A DNA stretch of 57,270 bases from Candidatus Mailhella merdavium (GCA_019119045.1 DWXS01000091.1:1-57270); one strand, 5' to 3'; numbered from the stretch's first letter, positions 1 to 11,351 are shown. Made by a program: numbers and translations. Notes: a model not told the origin generated them from the sequence alone.

Positions 1-55
1 TTTAGCAAATCAAAAGGAGTTTGATAACATACTCAAAGCTAAAAGCTTTTTTGAA

Positions 56-78
56 CCCCCCGCCTAGCGGGGGGTTTT
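56..78 (+). terminator. Intrinsic terminator of an upstream plus-strand unit
   Basis: An 8-bp perfect GC stem (CCCCCCGC, 56-63, with GCGGGGGG, 67-74) closes a 3-base loop and is followed by TTTT. It would end a plus-strand transcript whose gene lies left of the window. Bases 1-55 contain no recognisable gene. Confidence 0.8.
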
Positions 79-85
79 CTTAACC

Positions 86-125
86 AAAAAGGGGGAACAT
101 CCTGCAAAGGATGTTCCCTTTTTTT
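86..125. terminator. Bidirectional terminator at the end of groEL
   Basis: A 10-bp perfect stem (GGGAACATCC 93-102, GGATGTTCCC 109-118) has a 6-base loop. T7 follows on the plus strand (119-125), and A5 at 86-90 gives T5 on the minus strand. It can end the groESL transcript from the right and residual plus-strand reading from the left. Confidence 0.85.
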
Positions 126-168
126 ATCTATGACTGAGGGGGCGGAATTGTCTCCGCCCCGGTACGGC

Positions 169-1809
<1,641 letters not shown>

Positions 1810-1837
1810 GATATTATCTCCTCAAAATTCGTATAAT

Positions 1838-2125
1838 TTAGTCGATGATAGCCAGAATATCGTCTTCGCGCATGACCAGATGCTCAACACCGTCAAGCTT
1901 GATTTCGGTGCCGGCATACTTGTTGAACAGCACGTTGTCGCCAGCCTTCACGGACATGGCAATACGCTTGCCGGACTCGTCGCACTTGCCGGGGCCGACG
2001 GCCACGACTTCACCGCGAGAGGGCTTTTCCTTGGCGGTATCGGGAATAAACAGACCGCCGGCGGTCTTTTCTTCGGATTCAAGGCGTTTCACGAGCACAC
2101 GGTCGTTGAGGGGCTTGAAACTCAT
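1838..2125 (-). CDS. groES: Co-chaperonin GroES (Hsp10)
   Basis: Heptameric lid of the GroEL chamber. The 95-residue length is canonical. [14 protein letters not shown] opens the protein, the mobile loop that contacts GroEL is GGLFIPD (residues 23-29), and the roof segment and conserved C-terminal [10 protein letters not shown] follow. A TTG six codons upstream keeps the frame open, but the ATG at 2125 matches the family start and has GGAGGA about 10 bases before it. First gene of the groESL operon. No CIRCE repeat was seen upstream; a leader hairpin is listed separately. Confidence 0.98.
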   Translation of the reverse strand: MSFKPLNDRVLVKRLESEEKTAGGLFIPDTAKEKPSRGEVVAVGPGKCDESGKRIAMSVKAGDNVLFNKYAGTEIKLDGVEHLVMREDDILAIID

Positions 2126-2515
2126 AGCCACATATCCTCCCAAACAATTTTGGAATACGTTATCAGCCGGTAAGCGGGAATTCCCGCGGCCACATCCGGC
2201 CTCGCGCCCCGGCCGGGACGCAGCGATCGGACAAGCGCCTCACCGCAGTATCTGCTGAGGCATCATTTCCGGCACGATGATAGATAAGTTCGTTTTTCCG
2301 CTTGGGAAGAGGAAAATATATTTTTTTTGAAAAAAATTTTACACAGGGATTATTTATGCTGTTTTTCCAAACTGTTACCCGTTTTCTTTTCCGACGACCC
2401 GTATTGGGCCCACCATAGACGAAATTCTACTTCTTTTCCGGAACGGGGGGAACATTCTCCGATCTTGACTCCGCCCCGCCCCGCGTTACTTTAAGAAGAA
2501 GCAAAAGGAGACAGC
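2126..2515. promoter_or_regulatory. Divergent control region between groES and the CBS gene
   Basis: This 390-base gap must carry the groES promoter (minus) and the promoter of the CBS-domain gene (plus). I see no CIRCE inverted repeat (TTAGCACTC-N9-GAGTGCTAA). Two symmetric elements are present: a perfect 14-bp palindrome GCGGGAATTCCCGC (2174-2187) and a bulged hairpin at 2237-2261 (GCCTCA/TGAGGC outer arms, GCAG/CTGC inner arms). An AT-rich block at 2311-2360 holds a weak plus-strand candidate, TTGAAA (2328) - 17 bases - TATTTA. Exact promoters are not certain. Confidence 0.45.
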
Positions 2516-2968
2516 ATGCTTACCGCCCGCGACATAATGACACCTTCCCCCATCTCCGTCACCGTCGGCACAAAAGTCACTGAAGCCGCCCGCATCATGC
2601 TTGAACATCACTTCAACGGACTTCCCGTCGTGGAACAGGACGGCACCCTGCGCGGCGTCATCTGCCAGAGCGATCTTGTTGCCCAGCACAAGCAGCTGCA
2701 TATGCCCTCCTATTTCGTCATTCTTGACGCCATTATTCCCCTCTCTTCTCCCCGCAAATTCGAAGAAGAAGTCAACAAGATGACGGCAACCACCGTGGAA
2801 CAGGCCATGTGTTCCCAGATCCGCACCGTCTCGCCCGATGCCTCAATTGAAGAAATCGCCTCGCTGATGGCCGAAGACAAATACTATACTCTGCCCGTAG
2901 TGGAAAACGGCAAACTTATCGGCGTTGTGGGAAAGGAGGATGTGCTGCGTACCCTTACGCACGCCTGA
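2516..2968 (+). CDS. Tandem CBS-domain protein
   Basis: A 150-residue protein made of two CBS motifs (about residues 5-58 and 95-148), a pairing that usually binds adenosine nucleotides as an energy or ligand sensor. CBS1 begins DIMTPSPISVTVG and CBS2 contains AMCSQIRTVSPDASIEE; both carry the GLPVVE / TLPVVE strand followed by a GVI/GVV strand. There is no catalytic domain, so it probably regulates a partner in trans. A strong AAAAGGAG site lies 5 bases before the ATG. The next gene starts 5 bases after its stop, suggesting co-transcription. The target is unknown. Confidence 0.9.
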   Translation: MLTARDIMTPSPISVTVGTKVTEAARIMLEHHFNGLPVVEQDGTLRGVICQSDLVAQHKQLHMPSYFVILDAIIPLSSPRKFEEEVNKMTATTVEQAMCSQIRTVSPDASIEEIASLMAEDKYYTLPVVENGKLIGVVGKEDVLRTLTHA

Positions 2969-2972
2969 TCCC

Positions 2973-3968
2973 ATGACCTCTCCATCCGAACGTTCCCAAA
3001 TCCGGCCTGAGGGGGCTCAGACCGGGGCAGATGCGTCCGCGCTTTCTTCGCGGCAATTCCCCTCACTGCTCGCCCTTCCGGAAAAGCCGGGCACTTCTCA
3101 AGGACGACCCGAAGGAGGGCACACTTTCTTACATTCCGAACATCACGGCGAGGATGCTGCGCGCGCCGTTGTGACATTGATCATACTTCCGCCGCTTCTG
3201 GTGTTTTATGTATGGCTGACTCTCTGCTGCGCGGACTTTCTCTCTCTCGAACGCAGTTCTTTTGAAGCCGATTCGGCATGGCAGATATTCGCTCTCCATG
3301 TTGCGCTGGGCTGTCTGCTCCCGCCGGCCCTGATTGCGGGGTTCACCAGTCTGCATACGCATGACGGTCATGAACCTGCGCCTCTCGATCTCCTAAGAGA
3401 AGGTCTGCGCGCCACCCTGCTCTGCTATGGACTTTTCGTCGTGCTGTTCTTTTCCGCGGCATGGATGCTCGGACATTTTCTGCCGACCTTCCACCCTCTT
3501 TATGTTCCCATGCTTCTGGATTATGTTCAGGCGCCGCTCTGCTGTCTTCTGCTCTGGGTGTCCTGGAGTATTGCCGCCTTTTTGTTGCCCCCCGTCACGC
3601 GGCGCATGCCGCCGCGTTCCGTGAGCGTCTTCTTTGCTCTGGCATGGACGCTTGCTCTGCTGGGATTATTCTCCTCGCCCCTATCTCCTTATGCGGACGG
3701 GTCGGGCACACCGGGAGGGGCACTTGCTCATCCTCTGGACTTCTTCCTTCTGGCTGCCTCTTCCTGGCTGCTGTTCAGGCGCGGACTGAAAAGTATGCGC
3801 ATTATTTTTACCGTACTCTGCCTGACGGGGCCGCTCGGAGGGCTGGCATGGCTTCCGCCGGATCTGCCCGCAGAGGATGCCGTCTTTGCTCTGTGCCGGG
3901 CCGTTCTGGCTTTTGCGGCCTGTCTCTGTCTCTGGCTACCCTCCGCCCGATCCTGGCTTGCCGATTAA
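2973..3968 (+). CDS. Uncharacterised polytopic membrane protein
   Basis: A 331-residue protein. The first ~65 residues are polar and probably disordered, rich in Ser, Pro and Gly. About eight hydrophobic segments follow, beginning near AVVTLIILPPLLVFYVW and ending with AVLAFAACLCLWLP, so it should sit in the inner membrane. I do not recognise the family. The frame is open from 2925, inside the CBS gene; I chose the ATG at 2973, 5 bases after the CBS stop, although no clear Shine-Dalgarno sequence precedes it, so translation may be coupled or start elsewhere. Confidence 0.65.
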   Translation: MTSPSERSQIRPEGAQTGADASALSSRQFPSLLALPEKPGTSQGRPEGGHTFLHSEHHGEDAARAVVTLIILPPLLVFYVWLTLCCADFLSLERSSFEADSAWQIFALHVALGCLLPPALIAGFTSLHTHDGHEPAPLDLLREGLRATLLCYGLFVVLFFSAAWMLGHFLPTFHPLYVPMLLDYVQAPLCCLLLWVSWSIAAFLLPPVTRRMPPRSVSVFFALAWTLALLGLFSSPLSPYADGSGTPGGALAHPLDFFLLAASSWLLFRRGLKSMRIIFTVLCLTGPLGGLAWLPPDLPAEDAVFALCRAVLAFAACLCLWLPSARSWLAD

Positions 3969-3999
3969 CCAGCTGCCTTTCAGCAGCAGTTTCCCCCGA

Positions 4000-4818
4000 A
4001 TGGAATCTTTCTTTTCCGGACGCTCTTCCCGCTTCGGCAAATCTTCAGTAAAAAATCGGAAAATTTCCGCGCGCAGGGTGGAGATTCCCTCGAATGACTC
4101 ATATCCCTCTCTCGTTCTGACGCTGGAACGCGACGACTTTTCAAGCCTACGGCTCAGAGTGCGTCCCGGAGGCGACGTAATTCTGCGTATGCCGCGTACG
4201 CTTCCGGAAAGTCTCGGACTGGATTTTGTTCTGTGCAAACGCGCATGGATTGTACGCAAACAGCGTGAACTGGCAGAAAGCGGCGGTCCCCGTGCATGTC
4301 GCGACGGGGTCGAAATATTTGAGCGGGGGGAAAGGCTGACCCTGCGGATACTCGACGAGGGGCTGCCACGTCACCGAATCGAAAGACGGCAGGGAGAACT
4401 GCTGATACGGGGCGGCTCCATGGAGGAACGCTCTCTGATCCGCGCTCTGCAACGCTATCGCAGAAAAAAAGCGGAAGCCTTTCTGCCCCGCCGTACGGAA
4501 GAACTTCATCTGTTTGTCTGCCGTATCTTGAAGGATACGCTCCCCATGCCGGAACTTCTTCTGCGCGAGCTTGGAAGCCGCTGGGGCACTTGTGCCCGCC
4601 GCAGAGAAGGCAGCAGGGAAAGATACCGTATTACCCTTGCCACAAGCCTGATGAATCTGCCTCCCGATCTTGCAGATTATGTTATTTTGCATGAGCTGTG
4701 CCACATGCGCCGTATGGATCACAGCCAGCTCTTTCATGCTCTGCTGGAACGGGTCTGCCCGGGGCATGCGGACAAGCGGCGCGCTCTGCGCCGCTTCCGG
4801 GACTGCGCTCTTCCGTAA
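4000..4818 (+). CDS. YgjP/SprT-like zinc metallopeptidase (DUF45)
   Basis: A 272-residue protein of the M48-related YgjP family. The zinc site is HELCH at residues 231-235 with a likely third ligand His241 in MRRMDH, matching the family pattern HEL-H-x5-H followed by H-x3-F. Upstream, GSRWGTCA is also a family signature, as is the basic central region. There is no membrane segment or signal peptide, so it is cytoplasmic. The frame is open from 3877 and overlaps the membrane-protein gene; the ATG at 4000 is preferred but lacks a strong ribosome site. YgjP proteins have no firmly established substrate. Confidence 0.85.
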   Translation: MESFFSGRSSRFGKSSVKNRKISARRVEIPSNDSYPSLVLTLERDDFSSLRLRVRPGGDVILRMPRTLPESLGLDFVLCKRAWIVRKQRELAESGGPRACRDGVEIFERGERLTLRILDEGLPRHRIERRQGELLIRGGSMEERSLIRALQRYRRKKAEAFLPRRTEELHLFVCRILKDTLPMPELLLRELGSRWGTCARRREGSRERYRITLATSLMNLPPDLADYVILHELCHMRRMDHSQLFHALLERVCPGHADKRRALRRFRDCALP

Positions 4819-4985
4819 CAGGAAAAGTATCCGCCCCGGGTACAGTTCATTCTTGACGCCCTGCAGCCGTAAATATAACCTTTCTCTTCTCACCCGCATC
4901 ATCCTGCCCGCAAAGACGGAGAACCGGCCGCGCCGAGGCTTTCGGGAGGGACTGTGCGGAATTTTTCTCTTCAGGAGAGGAGAAT

Positions 4986-6653
4986 ATGAGCGGTTTGGCA
5001 ATGCTGGCGGTGGCGGGAATACTTTTCCTTGTCGCCTATTTCGTTTACGGCGGGTGGCTCTGCCGCGTATGGGGCGTCGACCCGAAACGCGTGACCCCTG
5101 CTGTGGAATGCAATGACGGAGTGGACTATGTGCCCGCACCCCGCTCCGTACTCTTCGGGCATCAGTTTGCGTCCATCGCGGGAGCAGGCCCGATCAACGG
5201 CCCCATTATTGCAGCCATGTTCGGCTGGGGGCCGGTTCTGGTCTGGATCATCATCGGGAGCATCTTTTTCGGGGCGGTACAGGACTTTTCCTCTCTCTTT
5301 GCCTCCGTACGCAGCAAGGGGAAAGGCCTGGGCCTGATTATCGAAGAACATATCGGCGAACTGGGCAAGGTGCTGTTCCTGCTGTTCTGCTGGCTGTTCT
5401 GCATCCTCGTCATTGCGGCGTTTTCGGATATCGTGGCCTCCACGTTCAACGGATTCAATGCCGACGGTTCCTTCAACGACGCCAACGGAGCAACCGCCAC
5501 CACGTCCGTTCTGTTCATCGCGTCGGCCGTTGTGTTCGCCATGATTCTTTACAGGGTGAAGCCGGGCGGAATACTCACCCAGATTATCGCCATTGCGCTG
5601 CTCTTCCTGTGCATAGGTCTGGGCCTCGCCTTTCCCATGCACCTGCACAAAATGCCGTGGCTGTATCTGGTCTTCATCTATATCTACATAGCGTCCGTAG
5701 CGCCGGTATGGGTCCTGCTCCAGCCGCGCGACTATCTCAACTCCTTCCTGCTGCTGTTCATGATCGGAGCGGCCGCTCTCGGGATCATTGTTGCCAACCC
5801 CACAATTTCCCTGCCCGTCTATACCGAGTTCACGGTCAACGGCATGAGCCTGTTCCCCATTCTGTTCGTCACCGTTGCCTGCGGCGCCGTTTCCGGCTTC
5901 CACAGTCTGGTTTCTTCGGGCACGACATCCAAGCAGCTTGCCAGCGAACGCGACATGCGTCTGATCGGTTTCGGTTCCATGCTGCTGGAAGGCTTCCTCG
6001 CCGTCATCGCACTCATTGCCGTCGGCGCACTGTATAACAACGGCATGCCCGCAGGCACGCCGCCCATCATTTTCGCCAATGGTGTGGCTGCCTTCCTCGG
6101 AACCCTCGGGATTTCCGAAAATGCGTCGCGCACGCTGATTACGCTGGCCGTTTCCGCCTTCGCGCTTACCTCTCTGGACTCTGTGGCGCGTATCGGCCGC
6201 CTTTCCTTCCAGGAACTGATCCGGCGCACGGACGGAGAAAACGCCGGCTGGCGCGCAACGCTCTCCAATAAATATGTGGCCACATTCCTTACCCTGATTC
6301 TGGGATACCTGCTCTCGCTGGGCGGGTACATGAACATCTGGGCACTGTTCGGAGCCTCGAACCAGCTGCTCGGCGCCCTTGCCCTCATCGCCGTATGCGT
6401 GTTCATGAAGCGTACCGGGCGGAACGGCAAGATGCTGGTCATTCCCATGATCGCCATGCTCGTCATCACCCTGAGCGCGCTGGGACAGTCCATCATCGGA
6501 CTTTGCGGCAAACTCGGCACGCCGGACTTTCTGATGATGCGCGACGGACTTCAGCTCGTCTTTGCCGTGCTGCTCTCCGCGCTGGCCCTCATTGTGGCCA
6601 TTCAGTCCTTCCGGGTTCTCAGCACAGCAAAGCAGGCCGATCATAAGGCCTGA
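4986..6653 (+). CDS. cstA: CstA-family carbon-starvation / peptide-pyruvate transporter
   Basis: Polytopic inner-membrane transporter of 555 residues with many hydrophobic helices. The family hallmarks are at the N-terminus: YGGWLCRVWGVDP, the FGHQFASIAGAGPINGP stretch and FGAVQDFSSLFASVRS. It is shorter than E. coli CstA (about 700 residues), a compact form seen in other anaerobes. CstA proteins take up peptides or pyruvate; substrate here is not shown by sequence. The start has AGGAGAGGAG a few bases upstream. It ends in a strong intrinsic terminator, so it is the last gene of its unit. Confidence 0.92.
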   Translation: MSGLAMLAVAGILFLVAYFVYGGWLCRVWGVDPKRVTPAVECNDGVDYVPAPRSVLFGHQFASIAGAGPINGPIIAAMFGWGPVLVWIIIGSIFFGAVQDFSSLFASVRSKGKGLGLIIEEHIGELGKVLFLLFCWLFCILVIAAFSDIVASTFNGFNADGSFNDANGATATTSVLFIASAVVFAMILYRVKPGGILTQIIAIALLFLCIGLGLAFPMHLHKMPWLYLVFIYIYIASVAPVWVLLQPRDYLNSFLLLFMIGAAALGIIVANPTISLPVYTEFTVNGMSLFPILFVTVACGAVSGFHSLVSSGTTSKQLASERDMRLIGFGSMLLEGFLAVIALIAVGALYNNGMPAGTPPIIFANGVAAFLGTLGISENASRTLITLAVSAFALTSLDSVARIGRLSFQELIRRTDGENAGWRATLSNKYVATFLTLILGYLLSLGGYMNIWALFGASNQLLGALALIAVCVFMKRTGRNGKMLVIPMIAMLVITLSALGQSIIGLCGKLGTPDFLMMRDGLQLVFAVLLSALALIVAIQSFRVLSTAKQADHKA

Positions 6654-6686
6654 TTTCTGAACTGACAGAACACGCTGTCTCTCATC

Positions 6687-6717
6687 GGGGCCGGAACCGC
6701 ACGTTCCGGCCCCTTTT
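6687..6717 (+). terminator. Intrinsic terminator after cstA
   Basis: An 11-bp perfect stem (GGGGCCGGAAC 6687-6697, GTTCCGGCCCC 6703-6713) with a 5-base loop is followed by TTTT. Confidence 0.9.
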
Positions 6718-6789
6718 CCTTTCCTTCTTCCGTATTCCCGCAGAGGAACGGCCCTTGCATGGAACCGGGCTTTTTTTTATGCCTTGTCC

Positions 6790-9405
6790 ATGTCAGACCA
6801 TACAGTTTCTTCTCCCTTTTCCGGGGGCTCCTCCCAGTCCTGTTCTCCCGGCCTCTCCGGGACGTTTCCCGTGGACAGCGTTTTACCGGAGCTGAAAAAA
6901 GCTCTGAACTCATGTGGAATTGCCATACTCTGCGCTCCCCCCGGTTCCGGCAAGACGACACGGATTCCCCTTGCCCTTGTTTCCGGCGAGGACTCCCTGC
7001 CCGGATCGGTGCTGACGCTTGAACCGCGCCGTATCGCGGCACGCGCCGCAGCAGGCTTTATGGCCCGGACACTGGGAGAAGAGGTCGGGCAGACGGTGGG
7101 GTATCGCGTCCGGCTGGACAGCAAAGTCTCTCCCTCTACCAGGGTTGAACTGCTCACGGAAGGCGTACTTACCCGCCGCCTGCTGCGCGATCCCGAACTT
7201 TCCGGCGTTTCCTGTGTCATTTTTGATGAATTTCACGAACGTTCCCTTCAGGGAGATCTTGGTCTGGCACTGTGTCTGGAAGCACGACAGGCGCTCCGCC
7301 CGGATTTGCGTCTGCTGCTGATGTCCGCCACGCTTGAGGCAGAATCTCTGTGCGCTTTTCTTGAACGCCAGTGCGGGGAAAAAATCCCTCTCATTCATGC
7401 CGAAGGTCGCATGTGGCCCGTGGACATACGCAATCTCCCAATTCCCGCCGCGGAAAAGGACGGAATCTCCGCACTGGAGCGGCATACGGCCCGGGTCATA
7501 CGCCGCCTCCTGAACGAAGAAAAAGGGAGTATTCTGACCTTTCTTCCCGGTACGGCTGAAATACGCAGAGTAGCGGAATATCTGGGAACGCTTCCCCCTG
7601 ATACGGATCTTCACCTCCTGCACGGCAATCTCCCCCCAGCCGAACAGGATGCGGCCATCAGCCCCGCGCCTGTCGGCAGACGCAAGGTAGTGCTGTCCAC
7701 AGCTCTGGCGGAAAGCAGTCTGACCATAGAAGGCGTACGCATGGTGGTGGATGCGGGACTGGCCCGCACGGCACGATTCAATCCCGCCACAGGCATGGGG
7801 GGCCTTGTAACGGAACGAGTGAGTCAGGCGGGAGCGGATCAGCGGGCAGGACGCGCCGGAAGAACGGAACCAGGTCTGTGCTGCCGGCTCTGGCATGCCG
7901 GAGAAGTGCTGCTTCCCCATGCCCGACCGGAAATTCTGGATGCGGATCTTGCCCCCCTTCTTCTGGATGCGCTTGTCTGGGGGGCCTCGCCTGCCGAGCT
8001 GCCCCTGCCGACACTTCCGCCCTCCGCCTCATTGGAAGCGGCAAAGCGAACGCTCATTGCCCTCGGCGCCGCCAAAGAAGAATACGGCCGCCTTGTCATC
8101 ACTCCGCACGGGAAGGATATGGCCCGTCTTCCCCTGCATCCCAGACTGGCGCATATGACGCTCCGCGCATGGGAGATTGATCCCGCTTTCCTGCCTCTTG
8201 CGGCCTGCCTGTCCGCACTGACGGAAGAACGCGATCCTCTGTACGGACGTGCCGGGGCGGACATACGGTTCAGACTCGCCGCATTGAAAGACAGACAGCT
8301 GACGCGGTTGCGCCGCAGTGCAGAACAGATATACAGACTCGCTCTTCCCTCTCTCTCCGGCCCTTCCGCGCCCTTTCGTCTTCCGTCTCCGGAAGAGGAA
8401 AACGAGGCGGGGATGCTGCTCTCTCTTGCCTGGCCTGAACGCATCGCCCGCAGACGGGGTACAGGCTATCTGCTGGCTTCCGGGCAGGGAGCCTCTCTTC
8501 CCCCGGGGGATGCTCTGAACAGTGAGGAGCTTCTTGCCGTTGCGACGCTGGATTTCAGCTCAAGACAGAGCAAAAACGGAGACGGACGCATATTCGCGGC
8601 CGCTCCCCTGACTATGGATGACTTGCGCACACTGCACGGCGCTCGCATCCGGGAGGAGCATTGTCTTGACTGGGACAAATCCTCCCAAAGTGTTCAGGCT
8701 CGACGCCGCGTGCGTCTGGACGCTCTGACGCTGGAAGAAACGCCCCTTTCTCTCAACGCTTTGCCGCCTTCCGTACTAAAAGCCGCTCTGCTGCGCGGGC
8801 TGCGCGAAGCCGGGCCGGACTGTCTGCCGTGGACGGACAATCTGCGTCAGTGGCAGGCCCGCGTTCTGCTGCTGCACACGCTTTTCCCGGATGACGGCTG
8901 GCCCGACGTCAGCGATGACGCGCTTTTTTCCGCACTGGAAACGGAAGACAACTGGCTTTCTCCCTTTGTGGACGGCGTGACACGTCTTGCCCAGCTCACG
9001 GCGGACATACTGGGCCGGGCTCTGACAGCCCTCCTGCCCTGGCCGCTGGATCGCAGGCTGGAAGAACTTGCTCCTCCGCGCCTGACAGTTCCTTCCGGAT
9101 CGTCCGCTGCTCTGGATTACAGAAGCGAAGGAGGGCCGGTACTGGCGGTAAAACTTCAGGAAATGTTCGGGCAGGAACATACTCCCCGCATAGCCGGGGG
9201 ACATTGTCCTGTTACGGTGCATCTGCTTTCCCCGGCGGGCAGGCCTCTTCAGGTGACCCGCGATCTTGCGGGATTCTGGCGCGGAGGCTATGCCGCAGTA
9301 CGAGCTGAAATGCGCGGCAGATATCCCAAGCATCCCTGGCCGGACGATCCCCTTTCCGCTGTTCCCACACGACGAACCAAGGCCGGAATGGAAAAAAACA
9401 AGTGA
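6790..9405 (+). CDS. hrpB: ATP-dependent DExH helicase HrpB
   Basis: An 871-residue superfamily 2 helicase. Motif I is APPGSGKTT (49-57), motif II DEFH (146-149), motif III SAT (179-181) and motif VI QRAGRAGR (351-358). The long C-terminal half, with the conserved PLHPRLAHM stretch and a C-terminal region ending in GRYPKHPWPDDP, is typical of bacterial HrpB rather than HrpA. Probably an RNA helicase; the cellular role of HrpB is poorly defined. I take the ATG at 6790; a TTG two codons upstream is also in frame and no clear Shine-Dalgarno sequence is visible. No terminator was seen in the 280 bases after it. Confidence 0.95.
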   Translation: MSDHTVSSPFSGGSSQSCSPGLSGTFPVDSVLPELKKALNSCGIAILCAPPGSGKTTRIPLALVSGEDSLPGSVLTLEPRRIAARAAAGFMARTLGEEVGQTVGYRVRLDSKVSPSTRVELLTEGVLTRRLLRDPELSGVSCVIFDEFHERSLQGDLGLALCLEARQALRPDLRLLLMSATLEAESLCAFLERQCGEKIPLIHAEGRMWPVDIRNLPIPAAEKDGISALERHTARVIRRLLNEEKGSILTFLPGTAEIRRVAEYLGTLPPDTDLHLLHGNLPPAEQDAAISPAPVGRRKVVLSTALAESSLTIEGVRMVVDAGLARTARFNPATGMGGLVTERVSQAGADQRAGRAGRTEPGLCCRLWHAGEVLLPHARPEILDADLAPLLLDALVWGASPAELPLPTLPPSASLEAAKRTLIALGAAKEEYGRLVITPHGKDMARLPLHPRLAHMTLRAWEIDPAFLPLAACLSALTEERDPLYGRAGADIRFRLAALKDRQLTRLRRSAEQIYRLALPSLSGPSAPFRLPSPEEENEAGMLLSLAWPERIARRRGTGYLLASGQGASLPPGDALNSEELLAVATLDFSSRQSKNGDGRIFAAAPLTMDDLRTLHGARIREEHCLDWDKSSQSVQARRRVRLDALTLEETPLSLNALPPSVLKAALLRGLREAGPDCLPWTDNLRQWQARVLLLHTLFPDDGWPDVSDDALFSALETEDNWLSPFVDGVTRLAQLTADILGRALTALLPWPLDRRLEELAPPRLTVPSGSSAALDYRSEGGPVLAVKLQEMFGQEHTPRIAGGHCPVTVHLLSPAGRPLQVTRDLAGFWRGGYAAVRAEMRGRYPKHPWPDDPLSAVPTRRTKAGMEKNK

Positions 9406-9628
9406 GATTCTCCAGTCAGCGGACAGGTCATACGCACCTTTTCCGCCGATACGGAAAAAGTTCTCCCGCCTGATTCAGGAGAGGGAGGCTCCATAAAAGG
9501 AATCTTCTGCCCGAAATCAGGCGACGGCCCTGCTCCTCCTGAAGAGAAGGGACCCGCCCCACAGAGGATACGTTTTTTCCTTATCTTTCCTGCCGAGAAA
9601 TCGCCGCTGTCCGAAAAGCAAAGGTCAT

Positions 9629-9669
9629 AAAAAGGGCTTCGCAAGCTCCCTGAGCAATCTGCGAAGCCC
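9629..9669 (-). terminator. Intrinsic terminator of the ABC importer operon
   Basis: A 10-bp perfect stem (GGGCTTCGCA 9634-9643, TGCGAAGCCC 9660-9669) with a 16-base loop. On the minus strand it is followed by T5 (9633-9629). It lies 24 bases past the permease stop. Confidence 0.85.
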
Positions 9670-9692
9670 TCAAAAAACAGAAACAGTTACAA

Positions 9693-11351
9693 TTACAGCG
9701 ATTGCATGGGATCACGCCCCAGGAATTTATTCAACAGGAAAAGGGGCAGAATGACCGAAAGGATGAGAATGGCTCCGTAGGCCGAGGCCGGGCCGAAGTC
9801 CCCACTGCCGATATACTGGAACACCTGCACCGTCATCGTTGACCAGGGGCCGTAATACAGCACGATGGTGGAACTCAGTTCGGCCAGTGTCGTTACCCAC
9901 ATGATGATCGCGCCGGAAATGATCCCGGGCAGCATCACGGGGATCACCACCTTCATGAAGGAAAGCAGAGGAGGCACGCCGAGATTGATGGAGGCCTCTT
10001 CCACCGAGGCGTCAATCTGATGCAGCAGTGCGGAAGTGGTCTTGATGGAGAAGGGCGTCTTGCGCACGAAATAGGCCAGCACCAGAATCACCCAGGTTCC
10101 CGTCAGCACGACGGGGCCGTCGTTGTATGTGGCGGCAAGAGCGATACCCAGCACCGATCCGGCGATGACCAGCGGCAGCATCATGACCAGATCCAGCGTA
10201 TACCCCGTGACCCCGCGTCGACGCACCACGATGTAACTTACCGCCATGCCGAAGACCATGCCGATGACCGTGGCCGTAGTGGACAGGAAGAAAGAGTTGA
10301 TGATGGGACGCGGAGCCGCCTGAAGCGCAAGTGCAAGATTATCCAGACTGAACTGCCCGTAATACATCACCGGGCCGTTGGTCTTGGTTACCGCCGCCAC
10401 AAGCACCACCATGAAGGGCGCAAGGGAAATGAACACCACCCCCGCACAGAAAAGCCAGGCAAGCCGCGTCTTCCAGGGGGAAAGCGGCAGAATTTCCGGG
10501 GGCCGCAGGGAGGACATGGCGTAATTTTTCCGCTCCACCCACACTTTTTGCAATACGGTCAGCAGCAGGGTTACAAAAACCAGCACGGTACTGAGCGCAC
10601 CGGCCATGGACGGATTGCCGCCCATTTCGCTGACGAACTCGCTGTAGGCCTGTTCCGCCAGCACTTTATAATCATTGCCGATAATGGTGGGCACACCGAA
10701 ATTTTCCACGGACATGCAGAAAACGATCAGCGCGCCGGAAGCAATGGCCGGAGTAACGACGGGCAGCGTCACCGTGCGGAACACCCGCCAGGGCGTGGCG
10801 CCGAGATTGCGGGCCGATTCTTCCAGAGAGCGGTCTACGGAATTGATTGCCGCCGATACCATGAGGAATACAAAGGGGAAGAACTGGAGCGTGTACACCA
10901 GCACCACACCCTTCCAGCCGTAAATACTGGGGGTGTTCAGTCCTATGGCGTGAAACATCTGGGTGAGTATACCGTTGCGCCCGAGCAGCAACAGCCAGGC
11001 TTCAGCACCGATGAAGGTGGGCAGAATGAGCGGCAGGGTTCCCAGCGTTTTCAGGATGCTGGCATGAGGGAGCCGATAACGAGTGGTGAAAAAGGCGAAG
11101 GGCACGCCGATAAGCACGCTGAACACCGTGGCAAGACCGCTGAGAAACACGCTGTTCCACAGGCAACGGCGATAAAAGCGGGTGGTGAAGATAGTCTGAT
11201 AATTGTCCAGCGTGAAGGCGCCCGTATCGGCAGAAATGAAGCTGGCCTGAAAGATGGAGTACATGGGGTACACCACCAGCAGAAACAACACGACTATGGC
11301 CAGCAGAAACACCACGTTCCATACGGAAAAAAATCTGCAGATTCTGTTCAT
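9693..11351 (-). CDS. ABC importer permease, two fused permease domains (FbpB/AfuB type)
   Basis: A 552-residue inner-membrane protein with about twelve helices. It consists of two tandem binding-protein-dependent permease modules, each with an ATPase-docking EAA-type loop (GATPWRVFRTVTLPVV in the first half, GVPPLLSFMKVVIPVM in the second). Such fused permeases serve ferric-iron, sugar-phosphate and phosphonate importers. The ATG at 11351 overlaps the stop of the ATPase gene as ATGA, pointing to translational coupling; the longer frame upstream has no support. Third gene of the receptor-ATPase-permease operon. Confidence 0.93.
   Translation of the reverse strand: MNRICRFFSVWNVVFLLAIVVLFLLVVYPMYSIFQASFISADTGAFTLDNYQTIFTTRFYRRCLWNSVFLSGLATVFSVLIGVPFAFFTTRYRLPHASILKTLGTLPLILPTFIGAEAWLLLLGRNGILTQMFHAIGLNTPSIYGWKGVVLVYTLQFFPFVFLMVSAAINSVDRSLEESARNLGATPWRVFRTVTLPVVTPAIASGALIVFCMSVENFGVPTIIGNDYKVLAEQAYSEFVSEMGGNPSMAGALSTVLVFVTLLLTVLQKVWVERKNYAMSSLRPPEILPLSPWKTRLAWLFCAGVVFISLAPFMVVLVAAVTKTNGPVMYYGQFSLDNLALALQAAPRPIINSFFLSTTATVIGMVFGMAVSYIVVRRRGVTGYTLDLVMMLPLVIAGSVLGIALAATYNDGPVVLTGTWVILVLAYFVRKTPFSIKTTSALLHQIDASVEEASINLGVPPLLSFMKVVIPVMLPGIISGAIIMWVTTLAELSSTIVLYYGPWSTMTVQVFQYIGSGDFGPASAYGAILILSVILPLFLLNKFLGRDPMQSL

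Noticed and set aside
2126..2340. CIRCE element upstream of groES
   Set aside because: The TTAGCACTC / GAGTGCTAA arms are not present on either strand.
4971..6644. 557-codon minus-strand frame opposite cstA
   Set aside because: Very polar Glu/Gln/Gly/Arg-rich antisense translation of membrane helices, no family resemblance.
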